Source: Mytilisepta virgata
Lineage: Eukaryota > Mollusca > Bivalvia > Mytilida > Mytilidae
Assembly: GCA_028015205.1 (NCBI GenBank)
Contig: CM051514.1
Location: 25,684,150 to 25,748,149 of the forward strand
Direction: 5' to 3'
Length of the DNA stretch: 64,000 bases
In this document: positions 12,415 to 21,770 of the stretch, piece by piece
How the letters are laid out: each line of letters starts with the position of its first letter
How positions within the stretch are numbered: position 1 is the first letter of the stretch
Program-made: the position numbers and the translations under genes
The notes under the pieces: model-generated
Database searches by the model: none
What the model was told of the DNA's origin: nothing
The model's input: the letters and a program-made list of their open reading frames with translations, nothing else

Positions 12415-12644
12415 TTTTTTAATATAATCAATTGTATACGTATCAGAAACTGTTACATCAAGTTTTTGGACAGTGTAGTTTCAGATAAAGGTTCACACCG
12501 TCTACCAGCGGTCCCACTAGAGAAATCTATTGGAAGAAGACTATATACCAGTATTCTTCATTAGGCCTCTCACGGGAAGGACAATCGTTTTCTTCAAAAA
12601 ATGAAATATATTTTCGATTGAATGTTTCAGGAAACGCAGATTAT

Positions 12645-12768
12645 CAAATATATATTTAACATGCCTTTAGAGGGCACTTTCTTGCGTTACAAATATATAT
12701 TTAACATGCCTTAGCGACACATTATGGCGTTACAAATACATATTTATTAGAAGCATTTTCTTGCGCCA
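12645..12768. repeat. Short tandem repeat, 43-45-bp unit, about 2.8 copies
   Basis: The phrase CAAATATATATTTAACATGCC starts at 12645 and 12690, and a diverged version starts at 12733. The units share a 'gcgtta' junction. Copies differ by small indels. Confidence 0.8.
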
Positions 12769-13254
12769 CGGGTTGTACACTGCGTACACGGTGGTTCAGA
12801 AAATATAACAGGAAGAGAAGCATTTCACTCAATGACCGACATATAAACGATTCGTTGAATATAAGAACATATTGGGCCAAATAAGTAAACAGGAAACAAA
12901 CGGTAGGATTACAATAAAATCTTTCTGTACAAATCCGATGTCTGAGTATCTAGATGTACTAATTTTATTCAATAAGGAACTATTTTAAATTGCACAACAT
13001 GATTTGTACAAGACTTTACTGATACAGAATGCATTATACATACACATATACATGTATGTGTCACTTCCTGACGTACAGTGTATAGTAGATTAATTGATTG
13101 TTGTTTATCGTCTAGTTGCAATTTATTACACGTCCATATGTATGTGCATATTCATGACGAGAATATACTTCTCTGGCTTTTTTGTGCTAGTGCGTAAGGT
13201 AAAAATTCTCATATACTAGATAGAAATAGTAAATACCAATTTCAAACTTTGGTT

Positions 13255-13325
13255 AATACGACCAGGAAACGAACCCATGACCTCTCGGCTTCGGTATCAC
13301 AAAACCACCAAGGCGGTAACGTACC
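13255..13325 (-). repeat. tRNA-derived SINE relic
   Basis: On the minus strand 'gaggtcatgggttcgtttcc' closely resembles a tRNA T-arm with a pol III B box (GGTTCGANTCC), and 'ccttggtggtt' lies about 35 bases upstream in the place of an A box. A similar unit occurs at 30655-30715. The cloverleaf cannot be completed, so this is not a functional tRNA gene. Confidence 0.4.
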
Positions 13326-13329
13326 ATAG

Positions 13330-14780
13330 ACAGCAAAGTTTACTGTTTGGGCTAGAACTCAAAAGGCATTACCACGGTAATGATTCCAGAGGTGGGTTCC
13401 TTCATGCAGGTGCAGCTGATTCGTACCGAAATCTGGTACTTCTCATCTGTTTTCTCATGATTGGCATGGCCACAGTAACGTACTGTGTTCGCACCGGATA
13501 ATGGAAAACACCACAGTTCAACTTGATTCCATTTTAGTAATGGTATTAATTGAATTTAATACTTGGTAAAAGCGTAAAATTTCTGAAAACTAACTGAGGT
13601 GTATAGCCCTGTCCTGTTTACCTTAAGGAGTTACAACACTACTTTTAAAAGAATTCTAAAATATATCAATAGAACATTTAAACAAATATCGTGTCATCGG
13701 CAAAGGAATTGTTACCTAGGGAACTATAACCTCCTGAACCCATATCGCAACAATGGTAGAAAATACCAAGTTATCCAGGATGTTATCATAGATCCTAGAC
13801 ATACGTTTTCCAGACATCTAAGATCGAACCAGCATTTTTTCAACATTCCACAGTAATCTTTAAGCCTACTCGATCTTTTTTAGAAAAAAATGTAATCTTC
13901 CTTATTTTCAAATTCCTTTCTTGCAAATCATAAAAATCAAATGGTTGTTCCATGAGAATGTCTTATGTTTGATTTTATATTTCCAAAAATATATCTAACT
14001 GAAAATTTACAATGAAAATATTTTGGACTCGAAATATTTACATCTTTTCTTAATGTCTGAGACTGACAAAAACAGATCGTTTTCATCCATAAGTATAACC
14101 CAATTTTATTTTTTCCCTATACAACCAATCATATAATATGTTCCTTAACATATAAGTTGATAGCTTAATAATGGCTTAACTGTGTAATTTCATATTAGAA
14201 GACAATTATTTAGTAATGTTTATTAGAGCTTTATGTTTTGTTTTGTATTCATCACTATTGATTGTATCACCATCAACTGGTCCTTGCTGTGGTCACTGAC
14301 CGACCAATCAAAGTTATATAAAGGATTGTTTCAAAACGCTTTTATGACGCATGTATGAATGCCAATGTCAGATTCACTTACGCGCTTTGGGTTAGAATGG
14401 AAGTGTTGAATACACTTTTTGCGTCATGCTTTAAAACATTTTTGTTCTGTTTTACAGATACTTCGCATAAACATTCACAACTCATACGAAATAAATGAAT
14501 ATTGAGAAAAGAATACAGAGGAAATACATGAAATACGATGAAATATCCCCAAAATCAAATTCTAAATTCTCCCACCAAGAAGAAACAGATGAACTAAAAG
14601 GATATAAACATAAGAATTAAAAACCAAGAACAAATTAAAGGTTAGAACAAAACAGCAATAAAACTGAAACAAAATCCGGGAGTGGCATTGGGTGATCCGG
14701 ACGGGCAGGCATTTTAAAGTTGATCTAGCCTTCCAGTTTTAAGAACATAAAATTCAAGTTAGCAACTTATATACATGTTA
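13330..14780. other. No recognisable gene
   Basis: AT-rich sequence. Short ORFs at 13277-13501 and 13599-13856 have no domain-like pattern, and the first overlaps the SINE relic. Confidence 0.4.
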
Positions 14781-14782
14781 TA

Positions 14783-14804
14783 GAATCAGAATCAGAATCA
14801 GAAT
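14783..14804. repeat. (AGAATC)n short tandem repeat
   Basis: About three and a half copies of a 6-bp unit immediately before the 42-bp minisatellite region. Confidence 0.8.
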
Positions 14805-14879
14805 ATTTATTGGTCCAAAATCCGAAACACAAGGATTGTCACCAAAATATAACAAACAAGAACATAAACATGATTAAAG

Positions 14880-15133
14880 AAACAAACGTATATATGAATA
14901 TTTTGACTATTCATGTATATAGTTTCCAAAATGTATGTTATAGGAATCTCTTGACTATATATAGCTTCAAAAATGTATGTTATAGGAATCTTGTGACTAC
15001 ATATAGCTTCATAAATGTATGTTATATGAATCTGTTGACCATATATAGCTTCAGAAATGTATGTTATATGAATCATTTGACTATATCTAGCTTCAAAATG
15101 TATGTTTTATGAATTTTTTGACAATACATGTAT
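14880..15133. repeat. 42-bp minisatellite, left part
   Basis: The unit reads approximately 'agcttcaaaaatgtatgtta' then 'taggaatcttttgactatat'. The anchor AG(C/T)TTC occurs at 14921, 14963, 15005, 15047 and 15089, exactly 42 bp apart. The array is interrupted at 15133 by the LTR retrotransposon and resumes at 21312. Open frames through it on both strands are periodicity artefacts. Confidence 0.93.
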
Positions 15134-15411
15134 TGTTATGATATTGTATTATTATATTTATTTTGATATGGTATTGTAATTATTATATTATTTATCTTGG
15201 CCTGATTTGTTTTGCGTAGCCTTATAACATGTATAATATGTTTACATAATATTTATAGTTGTTTACCAAATAATGTTATAACTGCGCAGTTTAGAAATCA
15301 CTGGAACAATAATGGATACTGATGGAATAACTAGAACTTTCTATTTGACTTACGTAATAATTATGGTGTGATTCGAACTTCTACCGTATTCCAGAAGTTT
15401 CCGTTCTACAG

Positions 15412-15421
15412 TATATATATG
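15412..15421 (+). promoter_or_regulatory. Putative LTR TATA box
   Basis: TATATATA in an otherwise mixed-composition stretch ('ttctacagtatatatatgga'). It lies about 285 bp before AATAAA in the same LTR, so transcription would start near 15440-15450. The 3' LTR has the same motif at 20952-20961. Confidence 0.5.
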
Positions 15422-15695
15422 GACACGAAAGTTAAACTTGCAGGGCATAGCATATTGGACCGTACATAGACATTCTTGTGTTCTCAGCTGTTGGATTTAT
15501 TTACGTTTCATACATCGTACTTGACAGACTGTTATTTTCATTACATCATACTAGATTGTGACTGATTGGATATAATATTCCGTTTGGATTCAGGCAACAG
15601 TGACCAGAATTCCGGATCAAGAAAAAACAGGATTTTGAACAGTTAAGTTGACATTTTAGTTTTTTTTGTAATATTTTTGTAAACTTTGTATATAT

Positions 15696-15701
15696 AATAA
15701 A
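15696..15701 (+). promoter_or_regulatory. LTR polyadenylation signal AATAAA
   Basis: AATAAA followed by T-rich sequence and then 'gtgtcttttgttggc', a plausible GU-rich downstream element. The corresponding copy in the 3' LTR is at 21236-21241, where it would end the genomic RNA. Confidence 0.55.
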
Positions 15702-15776
15702 TCTTGTTAAATTTTATTATTGATTTGTGTCTTTTGTTGGCTACATTTTAAAGGTGATTTCGGCCGTAACAGAAAT

Positions 15777-15794
15777 TGGGGGCTCGTCTCGGGA
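15777..15794 (+). promoter_or_regulatory. Primer-binding site, tRNA-Pro type
   Basis: TGGGGGCTCGTCTCGGGA lies 5 bases after the LTR end. The first 12 bases are those expected to pair with the 3' acceptor end of tRNA-Pro (CCA plus acceptor stem), the same start as the proline PBS of murine gammaretroviruses. The last 6 bases deviate by a one-base shift. The mollusc tRNA itself was not available for comparison. Confidence 0.7.
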
Positions 15795-15860
15795 GAACGT
15801 TAATATCTTATTAAATTTTTTCAGTATTTTTATGAGAATTAGCCAACAAAATTCTACAAA

Positions 15861-18800
15861 ATGGAATTTGATGCTGGTAAATTTTTGAAAACGCCAGACC
15901 TGGAAGGGTTTGATAAATTAAAGAAAGAAGAATTAGTGTTGCTTGCTAAACATTTAAAAATAGATTTTAGAACATCTATGAGAAAACAAATTATAAAAAA
16001 TTTGGTAATAGACAATTTAGTTGATTTGGAAATTTTTGGTGAAGAGGCTCTTGACCTCAAGGTCGAAAAAGTTGATGCTTTCAAATTAAAACAGCTTGAA
16101 TTAGAACATGAACTTAAATTAAAACAATTGGAAAAACAATTGGAAAACGAAGTTAAATTAAAACAATTAGAAAAAGAAGATGAATTTAAATTAAAACAAT
16201 TGGAAAACGAAGTTAAATTAAAACAATTGGAAAAAGAAGAAAAACAATTACAGGCAGAACTTGAAATGAAGGAAAGGTTAGAGATGGAGAAAATAAAAAT
16301 AGAAATGGCTAAAGTAGAAAGCAACACTAAGTCAAAATCAGAACATTTTGAGGCAGCAAAAAATATCCGTTTGGTTCCGAAATTTTGTGAAAAAACTGTT
16401 GATAAATTTTTTCCACAATTTGAGAAAATTGCTCAAAATTTGAAATGGCCAAAGCCTTATTGGACTACAATGTTACAAAGTGTTTTTGTGGGCAAGGCCG
16501 CTGAAATTTACTCAGCACTTTCTTCAGAAAAAAGTTCTGATTATGACACTGTTAAACAGGAAGTTTTGAAAGCTTATGAGCTAGTGCCAGAAGCATATAG
16601 ACAGAAATTTAGGTCTTATAAAAAGTTTGAAACACAAACCTATGTTGAATTTGCTAGGGAAAAAGAAGATTTATTTGATAAATGGCTTACGTCAAAGAAA
16701 ATAGATAAAAATTTTGATAAATTAAGACAATTAATGTTATTAGAAGAGTTCAAGCAGTGTGTTAATTTAGACTTAAAAACACATTTAGATGACAAAACTG
16801 TTGAGACATTGCAAGATGCAGCTGTTGTTTCCGATAATTATACCATTTCACATAAAAGGAGTTTCAAAGGTCAAAATTTTAATACTTCAAGCGGAAATTA
16901 CAAAAATCAAAGCACTGAGCGTACTGATATTAAGCCTGTTGCACAGAATAAGAGTCCGTCTAGTTATAACATGTCTGGTCCAAAATTTGATACTTTTGAG
17001 AAGAAGTCACTAACTTGTGCTTATTGTAAGAAAAATGGTCACCTGATGGCTGATTGTTTTAGACTCCAGAAGAAGAATGAAAGAGATCATAAGCCCAAGT
17101 CCAGTGCTTGTACGACACCCGTTGTTACCAATAAGTTGGAATGTCCTGCGAGTCAGGCTTTTAAGTCCAGTTTTTGTGATTACATGGAGGATTATAAGCC
17201 CTTTATGTCTGATGGGTTTGTTTCTATTGTTGATAATACTACTCCTCAGCCTATTAAGATTTTACGGGACACTGGAGCTTCTCAGTCTTTGTTGTTAGAA
17301 GGTGTGTTGCCTTTGTCCGAGGAGACGTCCGTTGGTGCCTCCGTTTTGTTACGAGGTGTGGAGTTAGGTTGTATAGATGTTCCCCTCCATCGTATTTATT
17401 TGAAGTCGGATTTAATTACTGGACCAGTTGTTGTGGGTGTTCGTCCTACTCTCCCTGTTGAGGGTGTTTCATTATTGCTAGGAAATGATCTAGCTAGGAA
17501 CAAAGTGGTTGCTGAACCAATTGTTACCAGTGAACCGGTGGTGGATGTTAAATCACCTGAAGATGATGCTGAACTGTATCCAGCTTGTGTTGTTACTAGG
17601 GCAATGGCAAGAAAACAACAAGATGAGGATCTACAAGAAGGCCAGTATGATTATATGGACCTTTCTGACTCTTTCTTTGCCGACATTGAAGGTCCCGGTA
17701 CTTCAGAAAAGGCCATAATAAGATCACCTGGTACTAACAAGCATGTAATTATGCCATGGCCAGACGTGAATAGCCATTCATTAGACAAAAGAACATTTAG
17801 GGAAGAACAGAATAAAGACCCTGAGGTTCTTCAGCTCGGCAAGAGGGCTCTACCCCAAGAAGAAGCAGACAAAGTGGCCGAATGTTACTACCATCAAGAC
17901 GGCATTTTGATGAGGAAATGGAGGCCCCCTGATGCTATCCCAGAGGAGGAATGGAGAGTGGTATACCAAGTGGTGGTGCCTAAAGTCTATAGGCAAGAAA
18001 TTATTGGTCTTGCCCATGACACCCCCTTGGCTGGACATTTAGGTATAAGGAAGACTTGCCTTAAGATCTTGCAACATTTCTACTGGCCCAGACTAAGAAA
18101 TGATGTCACAGAATACTGCAAATCATGCCATATATGCCAGGTTGTTGGCAAGCCTAACCAGAAAATACCACCAGCACCACTTCTGCCTATTCCAGCCTTT
18201 GAAGAACCTTTCAGCCGAGTACTTATTGATTGCGTTGGACCTTTACCAAAGACCAAGACTGGAAATGCTTATTTATTAACGATCATGTGTACATCCACTC
18301 GCTTTCCTGAGGCTATTCCCTTAAGGAATATTAAGACACCAACTATTGTCAAAGCTCTTATCAAATTTTTCACATTAGTAGGACTTCCTAAGTCTATACA
18401 GTCCGACCAGGGTTCAAATTTTATGTCAGGTTTATTTCAGCAGGTCGTTTACCAGTTAGGGATTGCTCAGTATAGATCAAGTGCTTATCATCCAGAATCT
18501 CAAGGTGCCTTAGAACGTTTTCATCAAACATTGAAGAACATGATTAGGACTTTTTGTCTTCAATTTGACAGGGACTGGGATGATGGTGTTCACTTTCTAC
18601 TTTTTGCGGTTCGAGAGGCTGTTCAAGAATCCCTTGGTTTTAGCCCCTTTGAGTTAGTGTTTGGTCATACTGTAAGGGGACCTTTGAAATTGGTTAAGGA
18701 AAAATGGCTTAATGAACACACTGACTTGAATCTTCTAGACTATGTATCTAGATTTAAAGAAAAATTGTATACTGCTTGTCAAATTGCTCAGAAAAACTTA

Positions 18801-20591
18801 AAAACTGTACAGAATAAGATGAAAATATGGTATGATAAAGATGCCAGGGACAGAGTTTTTGAGCCTGGTGATAAGGTACTTGTATTTTTGCCAGTCCCTG
18901 GGCATCCTTTACAGGCTAAATACTGTGGTCCTTATACAATTGACAGTAAAATCAATGATTTGAATTATATTGTAAAAACTCCAGGTCGGCGTAAACAAAA
19001 TAGAGTGTGTCACATTAATATGTTAAAACCATATTTTGAGCGTACTAATGAAGGTGAGAGTAAACCAGTTGCCACTTTAGCCATGGTTAAATTGGAGAAC
19101 GATCATGACCAACCAGATATAACTGAACCATCTTTTGATTCCAAGACTATGGAACAAACTGTTAGATTGAAAAATTCTGAAATTTTATCAGATCTAGACT
19201 CAAAACTTGCACATCTGACTTTCGATCGCAGACAAAAATTGAAAACTTTGGTATTTTCTTTTAAAAATCTTTTTCCAGATGTGCCAAACAAAACCACTGC
19301 TGTTTGTCATGATGTTGATGTAGGCGATGCTTCTCCAATTAAGCAACATCCTTACCGGCTCAATCCACTTAAACTTGATGTTATGAGACAAGAAATTAGA
19401 TATATGCTTGACAATGATATTATTGAGCCGAGTAACAGTGAATGGAGCTCTCCTTGTCTTCTTGTGCCCAAACCAGATAAAACCTTTCGTTTCGTTACTG
19501 ACTTCAGAAAAGTCAACTCAGTTTCAAAATCTGACTCCTATCCGATTCCAAGGATAGAGGATTGCATTGATAACATTGGACAATCAAAATTCGTAAGCAA
19601 ATTTGATTTATTAAAAGGTTACTGGCAGGTCCCCCTGACACCGAGAGCTCGTGAAATATCAGCTTTTGTCACACCAGACGGCTTATTTCAATATACTGTC
19701 ATGCCGTTTGGTTTGAAAAATGCTCCAGCTACATTTCAAAGAATGATCAATAATGTTATAAAAGATTTAGATTGTTGTTATGCTTATATTGATGATCTTA
19801 TTGTATGTAGTGATAGCTGGGAAGAGCATTTAACACATTTATATGATACTTTTGATAGATTGTCACAATCAAATTTGACTGTTAATCTTGCTAAAAGTGA
19901 ATTTTGTAAGGCCACTGTTGATTATTTAGGGCACACAGTTGGCCAAGGTCAAGTGAAACCTATTACGGCTAAAGTGGATGCAATTACCAATTTTCCTCCT
20001 CCTACAAATAAAAAACAACTTATGAGATATTTAGGCATGATTGGATTTTACAGAAAATTTTGTTCAAATTTTGCTACTGTTGTTCAACCATTGACTCATC
20101 TTTTACGAAAAGATTCTAAATTCATCTGGAGTGATAATTGTCAAAACTCTTTTGAAAAAAGCAAATCACTTTTAATTAACAGTCCCGTTCTTATCACTCC
20201 AGACTTTAAAAAGCAATTCAAACTTGCCGTTGATGCAAGTGATGTAGGAGTTGGAGCCGTTTTATATCAAGAAACAGATGATAATGTTGAGAAACCTATA
20301 TCATATTTTTCCAAGAAATTAGATAAACATCAGAAAAATTATTCCACTATTGAAAAAGAATGTTTTGCACTGTTGTCTGCACTTCAACATTTTGATGTAT
20401 ATTTAAATCCCACTATGCATCCTATTCTGGTTTATACTGATCATAATCCTCTCACCTTCATACATAAAATGAGAAACAAGAACCAGAGGTTGACTAGGTG
20501 GAGTTTATTGTTACAGGAATATGATATTATTGTAAAACATATTAAAGGTAAAGATAATGTAATAGCAGATGCTTTATCTAGATCTTATTAA
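15861..20591 (+). CDS. Gag-Pro-Pol polyprotein, domain order Gag-PR-IN-RT-RNase H (1576 aa)
   Basis: One open frame with no frameshift or stop. Residues 11-60: helical SAP-like segment ('KKEELVLLAKHLKI'). Residues 66-150: Lys/Glu/Leu coiled coil with a 15-residue repeat (KQLENEVKLKQLEKE at 92-106 and 112-126). Residues 155-335: capsid-like Gag. Residues 386-399: CCHC zinc knuckle. Residues 465-550: aspartic protease with DTGAS at 470-474 and LLLGND at 538-543. Residues 705-1060: integrase with HHCC (H719, H726, C753, C756), catalytic D790, D849 and E885 (D-D-35-E), and GPY at 1023-1025. Residues 1155-1375: reverse transcriptase with D1249 and YIDD at 1309-1312. Residues 1450-1576: RNase H with D1458, E1498 or E1500, D1527 and D1570. 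IN precedes RT, opposite to canonical Ty3/gypsy. The ATG is the first in the frame, 89 bp after the LTR. There is no envelope gene; 82 bp separate the stop from the 3' LTR. Gag and Pol share one frame, so how their ratio is set is not visible. Confidence 0.97.
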   Translation: MEFDAGKFLKTPDLEGFDKLKKEELVLLAKHLKIDFRTSMRKQIIKNLVIDNLVDLEIFGEEALDLKVEKVDAFKLKQLELEHELKLKQLEKQLENEVKLKQLEKEDEFKLKQLENEVKLKQLEKEEKQLQAELEMKERLEMEKIKIEMAKVESNTKSKSEHFEAAKNIRLVPKFCEKTVDKFFPQFEKIAQNLKWPKPYWTTMLQSVFVGKAAEIYSALSSEKSSDYDTVKQEVLKAYELVPEAYRQKFRSYKKFETQTYVEFAREKEDLFDKWLTSKKIDKNFDKLRQLMLLEEFKQCVNLDLKTHLDDKTVETLQDAAVVSDNYTISHKRSFKGQNFNTSSGNYKNQSTERTDIKPVAQNKSPSSYNMSGPKFDTFEKKSLTCAYCKKNGHLMADCFRLQKKNERDHKPKSSACTTPVVTNKLECPASQAFKSSFCDYMEDYKPFMSDGFVSIVDNTTPQPIKILRDTGASQSLLLEGVLPLSEETSVGASVLLRGVELGCIDVPLHRIYLKSDLITGPVVVGVRPTLPVEGVSLLLGNDLARNKVVAEPIVTSEPVVDVKSPEDDAELYPACVVTRAMARKQQDEDLQEGQYDYMDLSDSFFADIEGPGTSEKAIIRSPGTNKHVIMPWPDVNSHSLDKRTFREEQNKDPEVLQLGKRALPQEEADKVAECYYHQDGILMRKWRPPDAIPEEEWRVVYQVVVPKVYRQEIIGLAHDTPLAGHLGIRKTCLKILQHFYWPRLRNDVTEYCKSCHICQVVGKPNQKIPPAPLLPIPAFEEPFSRVLIDCVGPLPKTKTGNAYLLTIMCTSTRFPEAIPLRNIKTPTIVKALIKFFTLVGLPKSIQSDQGSNFMSGLFQQVVYQLGIAQYRSSAYHPESQGALERFHQTLKNMIRTFCLQFDRDWDDGVHFLLFAVREAVQESLGFSPFELVFGHTVRGPLKLVKEKWLNEHTDLNLLDYVSRFKEKLYTACQIAQKNLKTVQNKMKIWYDKDARDRVFEPGDKVLVFLPVPGHPLQAKYCGPYTIDSKINDLNYIVKTPGRRKQNRVCHINMLKPYFERTNEGESKPVATLAMVKLENDHDQPDITEPSFDSKTMEQTVRLKNSEILSDLDSKLAHLTFDRRQKLKTLVFSFKNLFPDVPNKTTAVCHDVDVGDASPIKQHPYRLNPLKLDVMRQEIRYMLDNDIIEPSNSEWSSPCLLVPKPDKTFRFVTDFRKVNSVSKSDSYPIPRIEDCIDNIGQSKFVSKFDLLKGYWQVPLTPRAREISAFVTPDGLFQYTVMPFGLKNAPATFQRMINNVIKDLDCCYAYIDDLIVCSDSWEEHLTHLYDTFDRLSQSNLTVNLAKSEFCKATVDYLGHTVGQGQVKPITAKVDAITNFPPPTNKKQLMRYLGMIGFYRKFCSNFATVVQPLTHLLRKDSKFIWSDNCQNSFEKSKSLLINSPVLITPDFKKQFKLAVDASDVGVGAVLYQETDDNVEKPISYFSKKLDKHQKNYSTIEKECFALLSALQHFDVYLNPTMHPILVYTDHNPLTFIHKMRNKNQRLTRWSLLLQEYDIIVKHIKGKDNVIADALSRSY
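17973..19055 (+). other. Integrase region inside the polyprotein
   Basis: Zinc-binding HHCC, then a D-D-35-E catalytic core, then a GPY/F-type C-terminal module ending near residue 1060. This module is characteristic of Ty3/gypsy and retroviral-type integrases and argues against a copia integrase. The region lies between protease and reverse transcriptase, and about 95 residues of linker follow before RT begins. Confidence 0.93.
19323..20588 (+). other. Reverse transcriptase and RNase H region at the C-terminus of the polyprotein
   Basis: The RT shows the Ty3/gypsy order of motifs: 'EWSSPCLLVPK', 'RFVTDFRKVN', 'KFDLLKGYWQVPL', 'MPFGLKNAPATFQ' and 'YIDDLIVCS'. It is followed by the connection region ('LRYLGMIGFYRKF'-like) and RNase H with all four acidic residues. 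The protein ends six residues after the last RNase H Asp, so nothing follows RNase H. Confidence 0.94.
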
Positions 20592-20662
20592 AACACTGTA
20601 TACATACTATATATTTTTGTATATATTGTTCGTGAAGTTCTCGTTACACTCAAACTTCTTTT

Positions 20663-20673
20663 AAGGGGGGAGG
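20663..20673 (+). promoter_or_regulatory. Polypurine tract
   Basis: AAGGGGGGAGG directly abuts the TG of the 3' LTR, as needed to prime plus-strand synthesis. Confidence 0.88.
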
Positions 20674-21311
20674 TGTTATGATATTGTATTATTATATTTA
20701 TTTTGATATGGTATTGTAATTATTATATTATTTATCTTGGCCTGATTTGTTTTGCGTAGCCTTATAACATGTATAATATGTTTACATAATATTTATAGTT
20801 GTTTACCAAATAATGTTATAACTGCGCAGTTTAGAAATCACTGGAACAATAATGGATACTGATGGAATAACTAGAACTTTCTATTTGACTTACGTAATAA
20901 TTATGGTGTGATTCGAACTTCTACCGTATTCCAGAAGTTTCCGTTCTACAGTATATATATGGACACGAAAGTTAAACTTGCAGGGCATAGCATATTGGAC
21001 CGTACATAGACATTCTTGTGTTCTCAGCTGTTGGATTTATTTACGTTTCATACATCGTACTTGACAGACTGTTATTTTCATTACATCATACTAGATTGTG
21101 ACTGATTGGATATAATATTCCGTTTGGATTCAGGCAACAGTGACCAGAATTCCGGATCAAGAAAAAACAGGATTTTGAACAGTTAAGTTGACATTTTAGT
21201 TTTTTTTGTAATATTTTTGTAAACTTTGTATATATAATAAATCTTGTTAAATTTTATTATTGATTTGTGTCTTTTGTTGGCTACATTTTAAAGGTGATTT
21301 CGGCCGTAACA
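20674..21311 (+). repeat. 3' LTR (638 bp)
   Basis: Same length and ends as the 5' LTR, with no substitution noticed on line-by-line reading. It is followed by the target duplication GTAT at 21312-21315. Confidence 0.97.
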
Positions 21312-21770
21312 GTATATAGATTCAAAAATGTATGTTATAGGAATTTTATGACTATATATAGCTTCATAAATGTATGTTATATGAATCTGTTGACCATAAA
21401 TAGCTTCAAAAATGTATGTTATATGAATTATTTGACTATATCTAGCTTCAAAATGTATGTTTTATGAATCTTTCGACAATACATGTATATAGATTCAAAA
21501 ATGTATGTAATAGGAATCTTTTGACTATATATAGCTTCAAAATGTATGTTATAGGAATCGTTTGACTATATATAGCTTCATAAATGTATGTTATAGGAAT
21601 CGTTTGACTATACATAGCTTCAAAAATGTATGTTATAGGAATCTTGTGACTATATATAGCTTCAAAGATGTATGTTATAGGAATGGTTTGACTATATATA
21701 CATGTAGCTACAAAACTGTATGTTATATAAATCATTTGACTATATATAGATTCAAAAAATGAAGAAAAAA
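21312..21770. repeat. 42-bp minisatellite, right part
   Basis: Continuation of the array. Anchors lie at 21318, 21360, 21402, 21444, 21491, 21533, 21574, 21616, 21658, 21706 and 21748. Most spacings are 41-42 bp; two longer ones (47 and 48 bp) carry an extra 'acatgta' segment. The unit at 21444-21490 repeats the exact sequence context into which the retrotransposon inserted. Confidence 0.93.

Larger units (their letters stand above)
15134..15771 (+). repeat. 5' LTR (638 bp)
   Basis: Starts TGTTATGATATTG and ends GGCCGTAACA, giving 5-bp inverted ends TGTTA/TAACA. By eye it is identical to 20674-21311. It carries a TATA-type motif and an AATAAA signal in the order expected for U3-R-U5. Confidence 0.97.
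15134..21311 (+). mobile_element. Complete Ty3/gypsy-type LTR retrotransposon with IN before RT (Gmr1-like order)
   Basis: The element is 6178 bp. Two 638-bp LTRs (TGTTA...TAACA) flank one uninterrupted gag-pol ORF, with a primer-binding site after the left LTR and a polypurine tract before the right LTR. The 4-bp target duplication is GTAT (15130-15133 and 21312-21315). A paralogous empty site exists: the minisatellite unit at 21444-21490 has the 47-bp length and junction sequence expected of the interrupted unit before insertion. No difference between LTRs was seen, and all catalytic motifs are present, so the copy looks young and possibly autonomous. The polyprotein order Gag-PR-IN-RT-RNaseH is copia-like, whereas the IN (D-D-35-E with GPY/F module) and RT (YIDD) are of Ty3/gypsy type. 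Confidence 0.96.

Noticed and set aside
14807..15112. ORFs on both strands across the 42-bp array
   Set aside because: 42 bp is 14 codons, so both strands stay open by periodicity; the peptides merely repeat a 14-residue unit.
15854..16327. 157-codon minus-strand frame rich in Ser, Cys, Phe and Asn
   Set aside because: It is the antisense shadow of the Lys/Glu coiled-coil codons of gag.
20592..20673. Envelope-like gene after pol
   Set aside because: Only 82 bp separate the pol stop codon from the 3' LTR, so the element is a retrotransposon without env.
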